Assembly (NCBI RefSeq): GCF_000313915.1
Contig: NZ_AMYT01000011.1
Location: 1 to 64,000, forward strand
Source of the DNA: Catellicoccus marimammalium M35/04/3
GTDB lineage: Bacteria; Bacillota; Bacilli; Lactobacillales; Catellicoccaceae
Direction: 5' to 3'
Length of the DNA stretch: 64,000 nucleotides
Every line of letters starts with the position of its first letter. Position 1 is the stretch's first letter. A program made the translations under genes and the position numbers. Below are positions 28,266 through 38,211 of this stretch, piece after piece. The notes beneath the pieces were generated by a model, which had not been told where the DNA came from, searched no databases, and was given only the letters and a program-made list of their open reading frames with translations.

Positions 28266-29597
28266 CTATTTTAAATAGCCTTTTTCTTTGAATAATTGAC
28301 GTAGCTCTAACATCGCTGTGTAAGTAGCTAAGACATAAATGCGTTGACATGGCATTTCTTTAATGTTTTCAATTAGATTCGCAAACTCTGGTTGTTCAGT
28401 TAAACGATCTTCTAAACCTGCAACTTTTAGGCGAAGAGTCATATCTTTATGACGTTTTCCACCTGTAATTACTTGTGGGATTTCCATTTCTTGTAATTTT
28501 TCATAATGACCATCCCAAATCCAAGAAACATCGATTCCATCGGCATATTTATCGTTTAAAAGACTCACAACACCAAAAGGCTGCGGCGCAAGAGCAATCG
28601 TATCTAAGACTTGATTTAGACCTACTGGATTTTTCACGAGCATAATTGTCACTTCTTTATCATCGACTTGAATCACTTCTTGACGACCAAAGACATTTTT
28701 ACTTTGTTGTAAGCCTTTTGCAATTTGTTCAGCAGGAATATCATAAAATTTTCCAACGGCAATGGCAGCTAAAGCATTATAAATATTGTATAAGCCACCG
28801 ACTTCTAATTGATAAGAATGACCATCAACGACAAAAGAAGAAGAGTGGTTGGTGATTTCTTCTAAATCCGTTAAGCGGCAATCCAATGCTGGACGTTGGA
28901 AATCACAATTTGGACAATAATATTTTCCAAGGTTCGCATAAGTAATCATTTTATAATGTAAGATATGTTGACAATGAGGGCACAATACACCATCCGTATT
29001 GGCATCTGCTAGTTGTTCTCCATCTGGTAAATGATCAAATCCATAATAATAATGTGGATTTTTTAAAGAAGAGTCATTGAAAAGAGGAGTGTCTCCATTG
29101 GCAATGACTGTTGCGCTTGGGACATTTTTTGGTCCTTCCGCAATTAATTTATAAGTCGTATAAATTTCTCCATAACGATCCAATTGGTCACGGAAAATAT
29201 TAGTAAAGACAAATACATTTGGTTGTAAAAATTGAGTGACATTTTTTAGTGTTGCTTCGTCAATTTCTAAGACCGCAAATTTTTTCCCGTCTTTGATTTT
29301 TGGTGCAGAAAGGAATGTTGCAACAATTCCTTGTTTTAAGTTCGCACCCGTTGGATTGGTAATAATATGTGGATATTTTTGTTTTAAAATATTAACAATT
29401 AAAGAAGTGGTTAATGTTTTTCCGTTTGTACCGGTAACCACGATAATTTCATAATCTTTTGCAAGCTCTTCTAAAACATTAGGATCGATTTTTAACGCAA
29501 TCTTTCCAGGTAGACTACTTCCACGTTTTAAAAAAGTGCGTAAAAACCATTGTGAGCTTTTTCCAGCCATCATGGCCATTTGACCTTTAAAAGACAT
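28266..29597 (-). CDS. murT: Lipid II isoglutaminyl synthase ATPase subunit
   Basis: A 443-residue Mur-ligase-like protein activating the D-Glu carboxylate of lipid II for amidation. The ATP loop TGTNGKTLTTSL is followed by FTNIFRDQLDRYGE. A four-Cys zinc ribbon is inserted (CPHCQH... and YYCPNCDFQ), the diagnostic insertion of MurT, followed by a DUF1727 C-terminal domain. The start follows GGAGAAAGTAA. It forms a two-gene operon with gatD. Confidence 0.95.
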   Translation of the reverse strand: MSFKGQMAMMAGKSSQWFLRTFLKRGSSLPGKIALKIDPNVLEELAKDYEIIVVTGTNGKTLTTSLIVNILKQKYPHIITNPTGANLKQGIVATFLSAPKIKDGKKFAVLEIDEATLKNVTQFLQPNVFVFTNIFRDQLDRYGEIYTTYKLIAEGPKNVPSATVIANGDTPLFNDSSLKNPHYYYGFDHLPDGEQLADANTDGVLCPHCQHILHYKMITYANLGKYYCPNCDFQRPALDCRLTDLEEITNHSSSFVVDGHSYQLEVGGLYNIYNALAAIAVGKFYDIPAEQIAKGLQQSKNVFGRQEVIQVDDKEVTIMLVKNPVGLNQVLDTIALAPQPFGVVSLLNDKYADGIDVSWIWDGHYEKLQEMEIPQVITGGKRHKDMTLRLKVAGLEDRLTEQPEFANLIENIKEMPCQRIYVLATYTAMLELRQLFKEKGYLK

Positions 29598-29710
29598 TTA
29601 CTTTCTCCTTTATTCTTTTCTTTCGGTTAAATTCCATTCTTTCTCATCATATCACATTTTTATTTTTTTGATGATAAAATCCAACAGAAAGAAAAGAATT
29701 TAGCTAAGGA

Positions 29711-29739
29711 TTGAAGTAAAGATTAATTTTTTGTAAAAT
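29711..29739 (+). promoter_or_regulatory. Promoter of antiporter gene
   Basis: TTGAAG (29711-29716) and TAAAAT (29734-29739) are separated by 17 bp. The predicted start near 29746 places the structured leader at the very 5' end of the transcript. Confidence 0.65.
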
Positions 29740-29751
29740 AAAAGAGAATAA

Positions 29752-29825
29752 GTAACGGTTGGACGCTAGTTTCAAGGTTTGTTTTTCAGGGGCGGGAAAA
29801 ACATTGGAACGGCGTCTTTTGTTAT
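29752..29825 (+). promoter_or_regulatory. Structured leader (candidate riboswitch or attenuator) of antiporter gene
   Basis: Four nested helices form one elongated structure: GTAAC/GTTAT (29752-29756 with 29821-29825), GACGC/GCGTC (29762-29766 with 29812-29816), GTTTCAA/TTGGAAC (29769-29775 with 29804-29810) and TGTTTTTC/GAAAAACA (29780-29787 with 29796-29803). The bulge is GGTT and the terminal loop AGGGGCGG. It ends about 10 nt before the ribosome site. A location upstream of a cation antiporter suggests ion sensing (Na+- or Li+-type riboswitch classes exist), but I cannot confirm a known class. Confidence 0.55.
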
Positions 29826-29844
29826 GTGAAGAAAGGAAAAGAAT

Positions 29845-31020
29845 ATGATAGAAATTTTATTAGCTTTTATTGTCATTTTATTAGGGACAAAGCTAGCAGC
29901 TCATCTGTGCCAATTGATTAATATTCCATCGGTTATTGGTGAATTGTTAGTAGGGATTTTATTGGGACCTGCGATGTTAAATCTCGTCCATCCTTCGCAA
30001 ACCATGGAAATTTTTTCTCAAATTGGAGTAATCTTTTTAATGTTCTTAGCAGGATTAGAGAGTGATTTCCATCTTTTACGAAAATATATGAAGCCTTCGG
30101 TGGTCATTGCTTGTTTGGGAGTTATTTTACCAATGATCTTATTTTTCATTGTGGGAAATGTCTTCCATATGCCAACGATGGAAGCGGTCTTTTTAGGAAT
30201 CGTGTTTGCGGCAACTTCTGTAAGTATTTCGGTTCAAGTGTTACGTGAGTACAATCATTTGGATTCAAAAGATGGCTCGATTATTCTTGGTTCTGCGGTT
30301 GTAGATGACATTATGGTGGTAATGATTGTAAGTATTTTTACCACGATTTTAGATCAAAAAGGTAGCTTTTCTTTTAATCTAGCTTTCTTATGGGATATGA
30401 TTGGTGGAAAATTACTATTCTTCTTAGTAGCTTTCTTATTTGCAAAATATTTATTATTACCATTATTACGTATTGCAAAACGCTTATATGCGACAGAAGC
30501 AGTAACTGCATTTTCTTTAGCACTATGTTTTGCTTTTGCACTATTATCTGAAGAATTAGGAATGAGCGATGTTATTGGTGCGTTCTTTGTCGGATTAATG
30601 ATTTCTTTAACCGAACACCAAAAAGTAGTCCAAGAAAAAATCGACGTTATCGGGTACTCTTTATTTATTCCAATCTTTTTTGTTTCGATTGGATTAAATG
30701 TTCGTTTTGATGGATTCATCAAAAACTTACCTTTCATCTTAATCTTAACGGTATTAGGAGTGCTTTCAAAACTGATTGGTGGTTACATTGGTGGACGATT
30801 CTCTCATTTAACTTCTCGTCAAAGTTTTGTTGTGGGAGCAGGGATGGTGTCCCGTGGAGAAATGGCATTAATCATTGTCCAAATGGGCGTTCGCTATCAT
30901 TTAATTAGTGATAATATGTATTCTGAAATTATTATGGCGATTATTTTAACAACCTTAATTTCACCATTCTTAATCAAAGGTGCACTGGCCAAAGAAAAAG
31001 AAGAATTAATAGAAGGATAA
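29845..31020 (+). CDS. CPA2-family cation/proton antiporter
   Basis: A 391-residue membrane protein with about 12-13 helices and no C-terminal TrkA-N domain. The N-terminal IPSVIGELLVGILLGP and FLMFLAGLESDF blocks, and the central SAVVDDIMVVMIVSIF with paired aspartates that carry the ions, identify the NapA/Kef-like CPA2 family. It probably exchanges Na+ (or K+) for H+ to control pH and salt. GAAAGGAAAAG precedes the ATG. The leader is strongly structured, suggesting RNA-level regulation, and a terminator follows. Confidence 0.92.
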   Translation: MIEILLAFIVILLGTKLAAHLCQLINIPSVIGELLVGILLGPAMLNLVHPSQTMEIFSQIGVIFLMFLAGLESDFHLLRKYMKPSVVIACLGVILPMILFFIVGNVFHMPTMEAVFLGIVFAATSVSISVQVLREYNHLDSKDGSIILGSAVVDDIMVVMIVSIFTTILDQKGSFSFNLAFLWDMIGGKLLFFLVAFLFAKYLLLPLLRIAKRLYATEAVTAFSLALCFAFALLSEELGMSDVIGAFFVGLMISLTEHQKVVQEKIDVIGYSLFIPIFFVSIGLNVRFDGFIKNLPFILILTVLGVLSKLIGGYIGGRFSHLTSRQSFVVGAGMVSRGEMALIIVQMGVRYHLISDNMYSEIIMAIILTTLISPFLIKGALAKEKEELIEG

Positions 31021-31025
31021 CAAAG

Positions 31026-31056
31026 AAAAGAAGAGGGATTTCCTCTTCTTTTTCTT
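31026..31056 (+). terminator. Terminator of antiporter gene
   Basis: AAAAGAAGAGG pairs with CCTCTTCTTTT around GATTT, followed by T-rich sequence. Confidence 0.85.
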
Positions 31057-31076
31057 TTTGAGCAAAAAAAGTTTCA

Positions 31077-31105
31077 TTGAGTGAGAGGGAAAAATGTAGT
31101 AAAAT
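31077..31105 (+). promoter_or_regulatory. Promoter of tdk-prfA-prmC-tsaC operon
   Basis: TTGAGT (31077-31082) and TAAAAT (31100-31105) are separated by 17 bp, giving a short leader before the tdk ribosome site. Confidence 0.6.
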
Positions 31106-31138
31106 ATCAAAGTAACAAAGATAAAAGGGGAGATTCTT

Positions 31139-31738
31139 TTGGCACAATTTTATTTTAAATATGGCGCAATGAATAGTGGGAAAACCATTGAAATTTTGAA
31201 GGTGGCCCACAATTACGAAGAGCAAGATAAAAAGGTTCTTTTATTTACAAGTGCATTAGATACAAGAGCTGGCCAAGGAATGATTGCAAGCCGTATTGGA
31301 TTAGAACGAAAAGCAAAAATCATTGGAGAGGACACAGATGTCTTTGCTGATGTCAAAAGAATTCAAGAAGAACAAGGAACCATCCATTGTGTACTTGTCG
31401 ATGAAGCACAATTTTTAGAAAAAAAACATGTCTATCAATTGGCGCAAATCGTTGATGAATTAGAGATTCCTGTGATGGCCTTTGGATTAAAAAATGATTT
31501 CCGCAATGAAATGTTTGAAGGAACGAAACATTTACTATTACAAGCGGATAAGATTGAAGAAATTAAAACGATTTGTTGGTTTTGCGAGCACAAAGCAACA
31601 ATGAATTTACACTATATTGATGGTAAGCCGGTTTATGATGGTGAACAAATTCAAATTGGAGGCAATGAAGCGTACTATCCAGTTTGTCGCAAACATTATC
31701 ATCATCCAAAACCGATTGAAAAGAAAGAAGATAAATAA
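31139..31738 (+). CDS. tdk: Thymidine kinase
   Basis: A 199-residue salvage enzyme phosphorylating thymidine to dTMP. The start is TTG at 31139 behind AAAAGGGGAGA; no ATG is available upstream, and the product begins [16 protein letters not shown] with the P-loop at about 9-16. The VDEAQFL catalytic block and a C-terminal zinc-ribbon with Cys pairs (CWFCEHK and a later PVCRKH) are present. It heads the tdk-prfA-prmC-tsaC operon, an order common in Lactobacillales. Confidence 0.96.
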   Translation: MAQFYFKYGAMNSGKTIEILKVAHNYEEQDKKVLLFTSALDTRAGQGMIASRIGLERKAKIIGEDTDVFADVKRIQEEQGTIHCVLVDEAQFLEKKHVYQLAQIVDELEIPVMAFGLKNDFRNEMFEGTKHLLLQADKIEEIKTICWFCEHKATMNLHYIDGKPVYDGEQIQIGGNEAYYPVCRKHYHHPKPIEKKEDK

Positions 31739-31749
31739 GGAGAAATTGC

Positions 31750-32829
31750 ATGTTTGATCAATTACAAGCGTTAGAAGATCGTTATGAAGAATTAGGGGAA
31801 TTATTAAGTGACCCAGATGTAATTGCAGATACAAAACGTTTTATGGCGTTATCAAAAGAGGAAGCTTCTACTCGTGAAACTGTAGAATGCTACCGCCAAT
31901 ATAAAAAAGTAGTCGCAGGAATTGTCGAAGATGAAGAAATCTTAAAAGAAGAAAGTGATAGCGACATTTTAGAAATGGCAAAAGAAGAACTTTCTGAATT
32001 GAAAAAAGAAAAAGTAGAATTAGAAGAAAAAATTAAAATTTTACTTTTACCAAAAGATCCAAATGATGATAAAAACATTATCATGGAAATCCGTGGAGCT
32101 GCAGGAGGAGACGAAGCAGCCTTATTTGCTGGAGACTTATACAATATGTATACTCGTTATGCAGAATCTCAAGGCTGGAAAGTAGAAACTTTAGAAGCAA
32201 GCGTCACTGGAATTGGTGGTTACAAAGAAGTAATCATGATGATTACAGGAGATAATGTATATTCTAAATTAAAATATGAAAACGGAGCTCACCGTGTACA
32301 ACGTGTTCCAGTGACAGAATCTCAAGGTCGTGTCCACACTTCTACAGCGACAGTTGCGGTTATGCCAGAAGCAGAAGAAGTGGAATTAGATTTAGATGAA
32401 AAAGACATTCGTGTAGATATTTATCACGCTTCTGGAGCTGGTGGACAACACGTCAACAAAACAGCTTCTGCGGTTCGTTTAACTCACTTGCCAACAGGAA
32501 TCGTCGTGGCAATGCAAGATGAACGTAGCCAAATTAAAAACCGTGAAAAAGCGATGAAAGTATTGCGTGCACGTGTTTATGATAAATTACAATCAGAAGC
32601 ACAAAGCGAATATGATGCCAACCGTAAATTAGCGGTCGGAACAGGGGATCGTTCAGAACGTATTCGTACTTATAACTTCCCACAAAATCGTGTGACTGAT
32701 CACCGTATTGGTTTGACTTTACAAAAATTAGACCAAATTTTATCTGGAAAATTAGATGAAATTATTGATGCTTTAGTCATCTATGACCAAACGAAAAAAT
32801 TAGAAGAGATGCAAAATAATGAAATCTAA
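31750..32829 (+). CDS. prfA: Peptide chain release factor 1
   Basis: A 359-residue class I release factor recognising UAA and UAG. The GGQ motif that triggers peptidyl-tRNA hydrolysis is at [10 protein letters not shown] (about residues 228-237), and the stop-codon-reading [16 protein letters not shown] segment contains the RF1-type P-x-T tripeptide neighbourhood. It overlaps prmC, the gene for the enzyme that methylates the GGQ glutamine, by 11 bp. Confidence 0.97.
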   Translation: MFDQLQALEDRYEELGELLSDPDVIADTKRFMALSKEEASTRETVECYRQYKKVVAGIVEDEEILKEESDSDILEMAKEELSELKKEKVELEEKIKILLLPKDPNDDKNIIMEIRGAAGGDEAALFAGDLYNMYTRYAESQGWKVETLEASVTGIGGYKEVIMMITGDNVYSKLKYENGAHRVQRVPVTESQGRVHTSTATVAVMPEAEEVELDLDEKDIRVDIYHASGAGGQHVNKTASAVRLTHLPTGIVVAMQDERSQIKNREKAMKVLRARVYDKLQSEAQSEYDANRKLAVGTGDRSERIRTYNFPQNRVTDHRIGLTLQKLDQILSGKLDEIIDALVIYDQTKKLEEMQNNEI

Positions 32830-33673
32830 TCTTACTTACAAGGACGTGCTTACTCAAGCAGTCCTTTTTTTAGAAGAACAAAAAGACCCAGAGTTAGATT
32901 GTGATGCTCCAATTGCGTTAATTCAAGGATATCATCATTGGTCCGCTCAAGAATTATGGCAAAATGAAACGAAAGTGATGCCCAAAGAGGAGCAAGAATG
33001 GCTAAAAGAAGCACTACAAAAGGTTCAAGATTATTATCCAGTCGGTTATATTTTAGGGTATCAATCTTTTTATGGACGTGAATTTTTAGTCAATGAATCT
33101 GTGTTAATTCCACGTTGGGAAACCGAATGGATAGTTGAACAAATCTTACAAAGAGAACCTAATCAGAAGCAACAAGTCGTTGATTTAGGATGTGGCAGTG
33201 GCTGTATTGGTATTACTTTGAAAAAAGAACGACCTTCGTTTATCGTTCAAGAACTAGATATTTCTAAAGAGGCATTAGCCATTACAAAAGAAAATGCAGA
33301 ACGACTAGAAGCAAAGGTAGAATGTGTTTGTAGTGATGTATTTTCTAATTATCATGGCGCTCCGATTAATCTTTTTGTTTCTAATCCACCTTATATTGGA
33401 GTAGAAGAAAAAGAAGTGATGAATGAAGGGGTAAAACGTTTTGAACCAGAATTGGCGTTATATGCTCATCATCAAGGTTATGCGATTTATGAAAAAATTG
33501 CTCAAGAATTACCAAACTATTTAGCAGAAAATGGGCGAGCCTATTTAGAAATTGGTTACCAACAAGGACAGAAAGTGAAAACACTATTCCAAAATGCATT
33601 TCCTAAACATCAAGTGGAAGTGTTAAAAGATTGGAGTGGCAATGATCGCTTATTGATTGTAGAGGGGAAATGA
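32819..33673 (+). CDS. prmC: Release factor glutamine methyltransferase
   Basis: A 284-residue SAM-dependent enzyme methylating the Gln of the GGQ motif in RF1/RF2. An N-terminal helical substrate domain is followed by the SAM loop [13 protein letters not shown] and the catalytic NPPYIG motif. Overlap with prfA upstream (11 bp) and tsaC downstream (4 bp) indicates coupled translation with its substrate. Confidence 0.96.
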   Translation: MKSNLTYKDVLTQAVLFLEEQKDPELDCDAPIALIQGYHHWSAQELWQNETKVMPKEEQEWLKEALQKVQDYYPVGYILGYQSFYGREFLVNESVLIPRWETEWIVEQILQREPNQKQQVVDLGCGSGCIGITLKKERPSFIVQELDISKEALAITKENAERLEAKVECVCSDVFSNYHGAPINLFVSNPPYIGVEEKEVMNEGVKRFEPELALYAHHQGYAIYEKIAQELPNYLAENGRAYLEIGYQQGQKVKTLFQNAFPKHQVEVLKDWSGNDRLLIVEGK

Positions 33674-34686
33674 AGATGGAAACAAAACGATATACAAAAG
33701 AAAGCATAGATCAAGCAGCAGAACAATTAAAAAATGGAGAAGTCGTTGCTTTTCCGACAGAGACGGTATATGGTCTTGGAGCTTGTGCAGAAAATGAAGC
33801 GGCAGTAAAAAAAGTTTATTTAGCGAAAGGTCGTCCTAGTGATAATCCATTAATTGTCCATATTGCTAAACCAGAAGATATTCTTTCTTATACGGATGAT
33901 TTTTCTTTAGTGACAAAAACATTGATGGATACCTTTTGGCCAGGTCCATTGACCATTATTTTACCTTTAAAAAATCAGCGTCTCTCAAAAACGGTAACCG
34001 GCGGATTAGATACTTGCGCTTTTCGTATGCCAGATAAAGCGTTGACTTTGCAATTATTAGAAAAAACTGGCCCTTTAGTAGGTCCTTCTGCCAACACATC
34101 AGGAAAACCAAGTCCAACAACTTTTGATCATGTTTATCATGACTTAGCAGGAAAAGTGACAGGGATTTTAGATGGTGGAGAGTGCCAAGTAGGAGTAGAA
34201 TCTACCGTCATTGATTTATCTAATGAAGAAGAAATTGTTATTTTACGTCCAGGAAAAATTGGTGTAGAGGAATTACAACAAGTCGTTGATGTTCCTGTTG
34301 TCTATGACCAAACTATTTTAGGTGAAAAAGGGATTCCTAAAGCGCCAGGGATGAAATATCGTCATTATTCTCCAACAACTCCCGTAGTGATGGTAGAAAA
34401 GAAAGATTTCGCTCAAGCAATAAAACATTATGGAAAAGAAAAGGTTGCCCTATTAGCTTCTGATGATGTTATTGCTCAGTTTCCAAATGAAAAAGCATTT
34501 TCTCTAGGAAATACATTACAAGAAGCCGCACAACGTTTATTTGCAGGTTTACGTACTTGTGATGAATGGGGAGTAGAAACCATTTTAGCGGAAGCCTTTC
34601 CGATTGAAGAAGAGAGTGCAGGAATTCAGCGTGCGTATATGAATCGACTAGAAAAAGCAGCAGGAGGAAATCAATTCTTAGCCTAG
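33670..34686 (+). CDS. L-threonylcarbamoyladenylate synthase (Sua5/TsaC with C-terminal domain)
   Basis: A 338-residue enzyme making threonylcarbamoyl-AMP from Thr, bicarbonate and ATP, the first step of t6A modification at tRNA position 37. The YrdC domain shows FPTETVYGLGA, KGRPSDNPLIVH and VGPSANTSGKPSPT. The C-terminal Sua5 domain begins around PGMKYRHYSP, so this is the long Sua5 form. The start is ATG at 33670, overlapping the prmC stop; a second ATG at 33676 is possible. Many relatives carry glyA next, but here upp follows. Confidence 0.95.
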   Translation: MKMETKRYTKESIDQAAEQLKNGEVVAFPTETVYGLGACAENEAAVKKVYLAKGRPSDNPLIVHIAKPEDILSYTDDFSLVTKTLMDTFWPGPLTIILPLKNQRLSKTVTGGLDTCAFRMPDKALTLQLLEKTGPLVGPSANTSGKPSPTTFDHVYHDLAGKVTGILDGGECQVGVESTVIDLSNEEEIVILRPGKIGVEELQQVVDVPVVYDQTILGEKGIPKAPGMKYRHYSPTTPVVMVEKKDFAQAIKHYGKEKVALLASDDVIAQFPNEKAFSLGNTLQEAAQRLFAGLRTCDEWGVETILAEAFPIEEESAGIQRAYMNRLEKAAGGNQFLA

Positions 34687-34744
34687 CTCAAAAACCGTTT
34701 TCATGATAGTATAGTATCAGTAAAGATAAAGTGAGGGATTAGGC

Positions 34745-35374
34745 ATGGGAATTTTCCAAGTGATTGATCATCCATTGATTCAACACAAACTAAGTATTAT
34801 TCGTGATAAAAATTGTGGAACGAAGGAATTTCGTGAAGTCGTTGATGAAATCGCGATGTTAATGGCATATGAAGTCTCTCGTGATATGCCACTAGAAGAT
34901 TATGTTGTGGAAACACCAATTGTTAAAACAACACAAAAAACATTATCTGGGAAAAAGGTCGCAATTATTCCAATCTTGCGTGCAGGATTAGGTATGGTGG
35001 ATGGAATTTTATCTTTAATTCCAGCTGCTAAAGTAGGTCATATCGGATTATATCGTGACCATGAAACTTTAGAACCAGTAGAATACTTTGTAAAATTACC
35101 TTCAGATATTGATGAACGTCAATTATTCGTAGTAGACCCAATGTTAGCAACAGGTGGATCTGCAATTATGGCGATTGATGCATTGAAAAAACGTGGAGGT
35201 AATAATATCAAATTTGTATGTCTTGTAGCTGCTCCAGAAGGGGTTAAAGCATTACAAGAAGCACACCCAGATATTGATATTTATACCGCAAGTTTAGATG
35301 AAAAATTAAACGAAGATGGTTACATCGTTCCAGGATTAGGAGATGCTGGAGACCGTCTATTTGGTACAAAATAA
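34745..35374 (+). CDS. upp: Uracil phosphoribosyltransferase
   Basis: A 209-residue salvage enzyme converting uracil and PRPP to UMP. The family blocks [12 protein letters not shown] and the PRPP-binding [10 protein letters not shown] are intact, and the C-terminal uracil-binding [13 protein letters not shown] is present. RBS-like GTGAGGGATT precedes the ATG. It is separated from tsaC by 58 bp and followed by its own terminator. No PyrR-type attenuator is visible in this short gap. Confidence 0.97.
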   Translation: MGIFQVIDHPLIQHKLSIIRDKNCGTKEFREVVDEIAMLMAYEVSRDMPLEDYVVETPIVKTTQKTLSGKKVAIIPILRAGLGMVDGILSLIPAAKVGHIGLYRDHETLEPVEYFVKLPSDIDERQLFVVDPMLATGGSAIMAIDALKKRGGNNIKFVCLVAAPEGVKALQEAHPDIDIYTASLDEKLNEDGYIVPGLGDAGDRLFGTK

Positions 35375-35385
35375 GTAGAATTATT

Positions 35386-35427
35386 ATCATCATCTTTTAT
35401 TAAAATATAGAAGGTGATGATTTTTTA
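35386..35427 (+). terminator. Terminator of upp
   Basis: ATCATCATCTT (35386-35396) pairs with AAGGTGATGAT (35411-35421) with one wobble, then TTTTTT. Confidence 0.85.
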
Positions 35428-35456
35428 TTGTATATCTGATAGATTGTTTATATTAA
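35428..35456 (+). promoter_or_regulatory. Putative promoter of surface mosaic protein gene
   Basis: TTGTAT (35428-35433) and TATTAA (35451-35456) are spaced 17 bp, about 40 bp before the start codon. Confidence 0.45.
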
Positions 35457-35494
35457 TTGAATGATTTAATGATTAAAAGAAAGGGAAAGATAGA

Positions 35495-38152
35495 GTGAAA
35501 AAAGGTTATTTAGCATTAGTCACAATAGGATTATTTACCTCAATAGTTTTAGAAAATAATCAAGCAGATGCAGCAACCAGTGGATTATATAATTATCAAT
35601 CAAAAATGACTGTATCATCATCAAACGGAAGAATTTTTAAAGATTCTTCATTAAAAAGCAGTAGTAACGTAAAACAAGGAACTGTATATCAAGCTGATGG
35701 TTATCGCAATATTAATGGTAAGCGTTATTATCGTATGTACCAAGGGTCAAAATATTGTGGATATATGCATTCTGATAATGTTAAAAAACTAACAAAAACA
35801 AATTTATCTTCATCAAAGAAATACATTGCTTTGAAAGGTAAAAATATTTGGAATGACTTATATTTTAAAAAGAAAAATATAACTTCAGATAGAGAACGTG
35901 TCTATGAAACAGATGGTTATTACACTTTAGGAAATGGACAAAAATATTATTCTTTGGCGCAATATGATCGTAATGGAAAACGCGTATGGAAAGGGTATAC
36001 GTATAGTGGATCCTTACGTGATATGAAATATACATCTTACAATAAAAAAGTGGTGATTGATAAAAATAATTACTCATTATGGAATAATTTATATTTTTCT
36101 AAAAAAATGGCAAATCCGAATGCAACTGCTAAAAATGGGCAGGTATACCAAGCAAAAGGATATTATTATTTAAACGGACATCGTTATTATTCATTATATC
36201 GTACAGATAGTAATGGTAAAGAAAAATGGTGGGGCTATATTGATGGTGGTTGCGCGAAACTAGTTGATTCAAAATCTGTTTATAATCAATATTTTGATTA
36301 TAAAAATATTAGTGATAAAACTGGATATATCAACACAGGAGCTACATTAAAATTTTATAGTGGACCAACATCAAACTATGATTATACCAATCGAAAATTA
36401 GGTTATAGTACGAAAGTTTGTTATACAGACGAATCTTTTAACGAATCTGGTAACCGAGTGAAAGTATTTAAGGGAACAAAACCAAGTTCGAATACTTTTT
36501 TAGGATGGTTAGATCGTCGTTATATTTATGATAGTAACACGACAGCTAAAATGGCTAACCATGAAAAAAATCATTATGGCGTATGGAGTGAACCAGATGG
36601 CGGATCAAAACTTACAACAATGTCAACTTTCCAAAAAGGACATATTGAGGTAAATCAGCAATATATCAATCCAAAAGGGATAACACAATATCATATTGTT
36701 AGCAATGGTGCTAATGCAGGTTGGGTAGATAATGATTTTGTATTACGTAACCAAATTAATGTGCCAACTAAAATTAGTTTAGTTCGTTCATATAAAAATG
36801 AAAATGGTACCTATGTTGCTAAATGGAATCCATTAAACGCAGTAAACTATGCAACAAGTAATTATGGCTCTGTTTTAAATCCGACACGTGATGTCAAAGT
36901 AGACAAAACATCTATTGATACTTCAAAACCAGGAATCCATAAAGTTACCTATTCTATTGGAACAGCAAGTAAAACAGTGGATATTGTAGTCCGTGATAGT
37001 GAATCAGAAATGGAAGTAAAATATAATGCAAACCCTCAACAACCAGCCCAAGGATATCCAAAAATTCCATATTTGAATCAAATGACTAATTTAAACTATA
37101 CTTTAGCAGGGTATAAAGGTGGTTCTAGTTATGGCACAGCACCACAAGGAGATAATGGATATGGAGTATCATCGATTCCAAATACGTGGACAACAGCTAA
37201 AGGTACACCGAACATGACTTTTAAAACAGCTTTGTTTACACCTTATCGTTTAAGTGAATCAAACAATAAAGAGTCAATGGCTAATTCGGAGACAGTGCAA
37301 CCACAAGGATTATCCGTAATTGGGAAGAAAATATATGTTTTATATAAAAAACTAGATGAGAAAAAATCAGCTTCAAATCCAATGAAAAATCGAGGCTATA
37401 TTGTATGTTATGACCAAAGTAAAGTAGGAAAATTGGGCGATTTACGTCAATTACGTGCATTATCTCGTGAAGATTATAATAAATATGCTTCCATTTCTAC
37501 AGGAATTACTGTTGGACCAGAAATTGTTGTGGGACATGGACAAACATTAACAACAGATGGTAAAAACTTATTTGTTAATACAACAAATGAGGGAGAAAAT
37601 AATAGAGATTTAACAGGAGTTAATTCATTTAACAAAGTGAATCCAAATACATTGACAGTGAGTGAATATACAACATCACGTATTATTGCAACAAATAAGT
37701 CTCGTTCCTATATTGCGAATCGTCAATTTTTCAATATGGCAGCTAAAGATGAGAATACATTTTATGCTTTATATAAATGTAATGAATACAAAAATACAAA
37801 ACCGGGAACATCATCAGCAGCTAATTGGGAAGTTTGGGAATCAAAACGTCAAAGTGATGGTACATTTAAATCTCGACAAGTAATTTCATTACGTATGCCA
37901 ATTGGCATTGATACACCAATTCAAGGTATGACTTATATTGCGAATAAAAATGCATTGTATGTTGTAACTGATGGTGGATTTATTGGTTTCACATTACCAA
38001 CATCAACAGAAGATACGGGCGGTTCGAAATTGATTGCGAATACGAAATTAAATAGTCAACGTCGTGAAGCTGAAGGAATTGCTTATTCTAATGGTAAATT
38101 ATATATTGGATCAAATAAAGGTAGCGAAGTATTGGCAGCTTCATTGTATTAA
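35495..38152 (+). CDS. Large secreted mosaic protein (SH3/GW-like modules, Ig-like domain, propeller-like C-terminal region)
   Basis: An 885-residue protein with a GTG start behind AAAGGGAAAG. The signal peptide is about residues 1-26 (ending ADA). The N-terminal half carries at least three SH3/GW-like repeats (IWNDLYFKKK, LWNNLYFSKK, each followed by G-x-K/R-YYSL), which typically bind teichoic acid or cell wall. An Ig-like segment (VDKTSIDTSKPGIHKVTYSI) precedes a C-terminal domain of about 370 residues with repeating Gly/aromatic strands (GLSVIGKKIYVLYKK, ALYVVTDGGFIGF, GIAYSNGKLYIGSN) that looks like a beta-propeller. No LPXTG. The function is unknown; a wall-bound ligand-binding or enzymatic protein is inferred. 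Confidence 0.88.
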   Translation: MKKGYLALVTIGLFTSIVLENNQADAATSGLYNYQSKMTVSSSNGRIFKDSSLKSSSNVKQGTVYQADGYRNINGKRYYRMYQGSKYCGYMHSDNVKKLTKTNLSSSKKYIALKGKNIWNDLYFKKKNITSDRERVYETDGYYTLGNGQKYYSLAQYDRNGKRVWKGYTYSGSLRDMKYTSYNKKVVIDKNNYSLWNNLYFSKKMANPNATAKNGQVYQAKGYYYLNGHRYYSLYRTDSNGKEKWWGYIDGGCAKLVDSKSVYNQYFDYKNISDKTGYINTGATLKFYSGPTSNYDYTNRKLGYSTKVCYTDESFNESGNRVKVFKGTKPSSNTFLGWLDRRYIYDSNTTAKMANHEKNHYGVWSEPDGGSKLTTMSTFQKGHIEVNQQYINPKGITQYHIVSNGANAGWVDNDFVLRNQINVPTKISLVRSYKNENGTYVAKWNPLNAVNYATSNYGSVLNPTRDVKVDKTSIDTSKPGIHKVTYSIGTASKTVDIVVRDSESEMEVKYNANPQQPAQGYPKIPYLNQMTNLNYTLAGYKGGSSYGTAPQGDNGYGVSSIPNTWTTAKGTPNMTFKTALFTPYRLSESNNKESMANSETVQPQGLSVIGKKIYVLYKKLDEKKSASNPMKNRGYIVCYDQSKVGKLGDLRQLRALSREDYNKYASISTGITVGPEIVVGHGQTLTTDGKNLFVNTTNEGENNRDLTGVNSFNKVNPNTLTVSEYTTSRIIATNKSRSYIANRQFFNMAAKDENTFYALYKCNEYKNTKPGTSSAANWEVWESKRQSDGTFKSRQVISLRMPIGIDTPIQGMTYIANKNALYVVTDGGFIGFTLPTSTEDTGGSKLIANTKLNSQRREAEGIAYSNGKLYIGSNKGSEVLAASLY

Positions 38153-38160
38153 TACATTAT

Positions 38161-38200
38161 AATCACCAAGGAAAATTCTTTTGGTGATTATTTTTTATTT
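38161..38200 (+). terminator. Terminator of mosaic protein gene
   Basis: AATCACCAA (38161-38169) pairs with TTGGTGATT (38181-38189), followed by TTTTTT. Confidence 0.88.
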
Positions 38201-38211
38201 TTTTCGATAAA

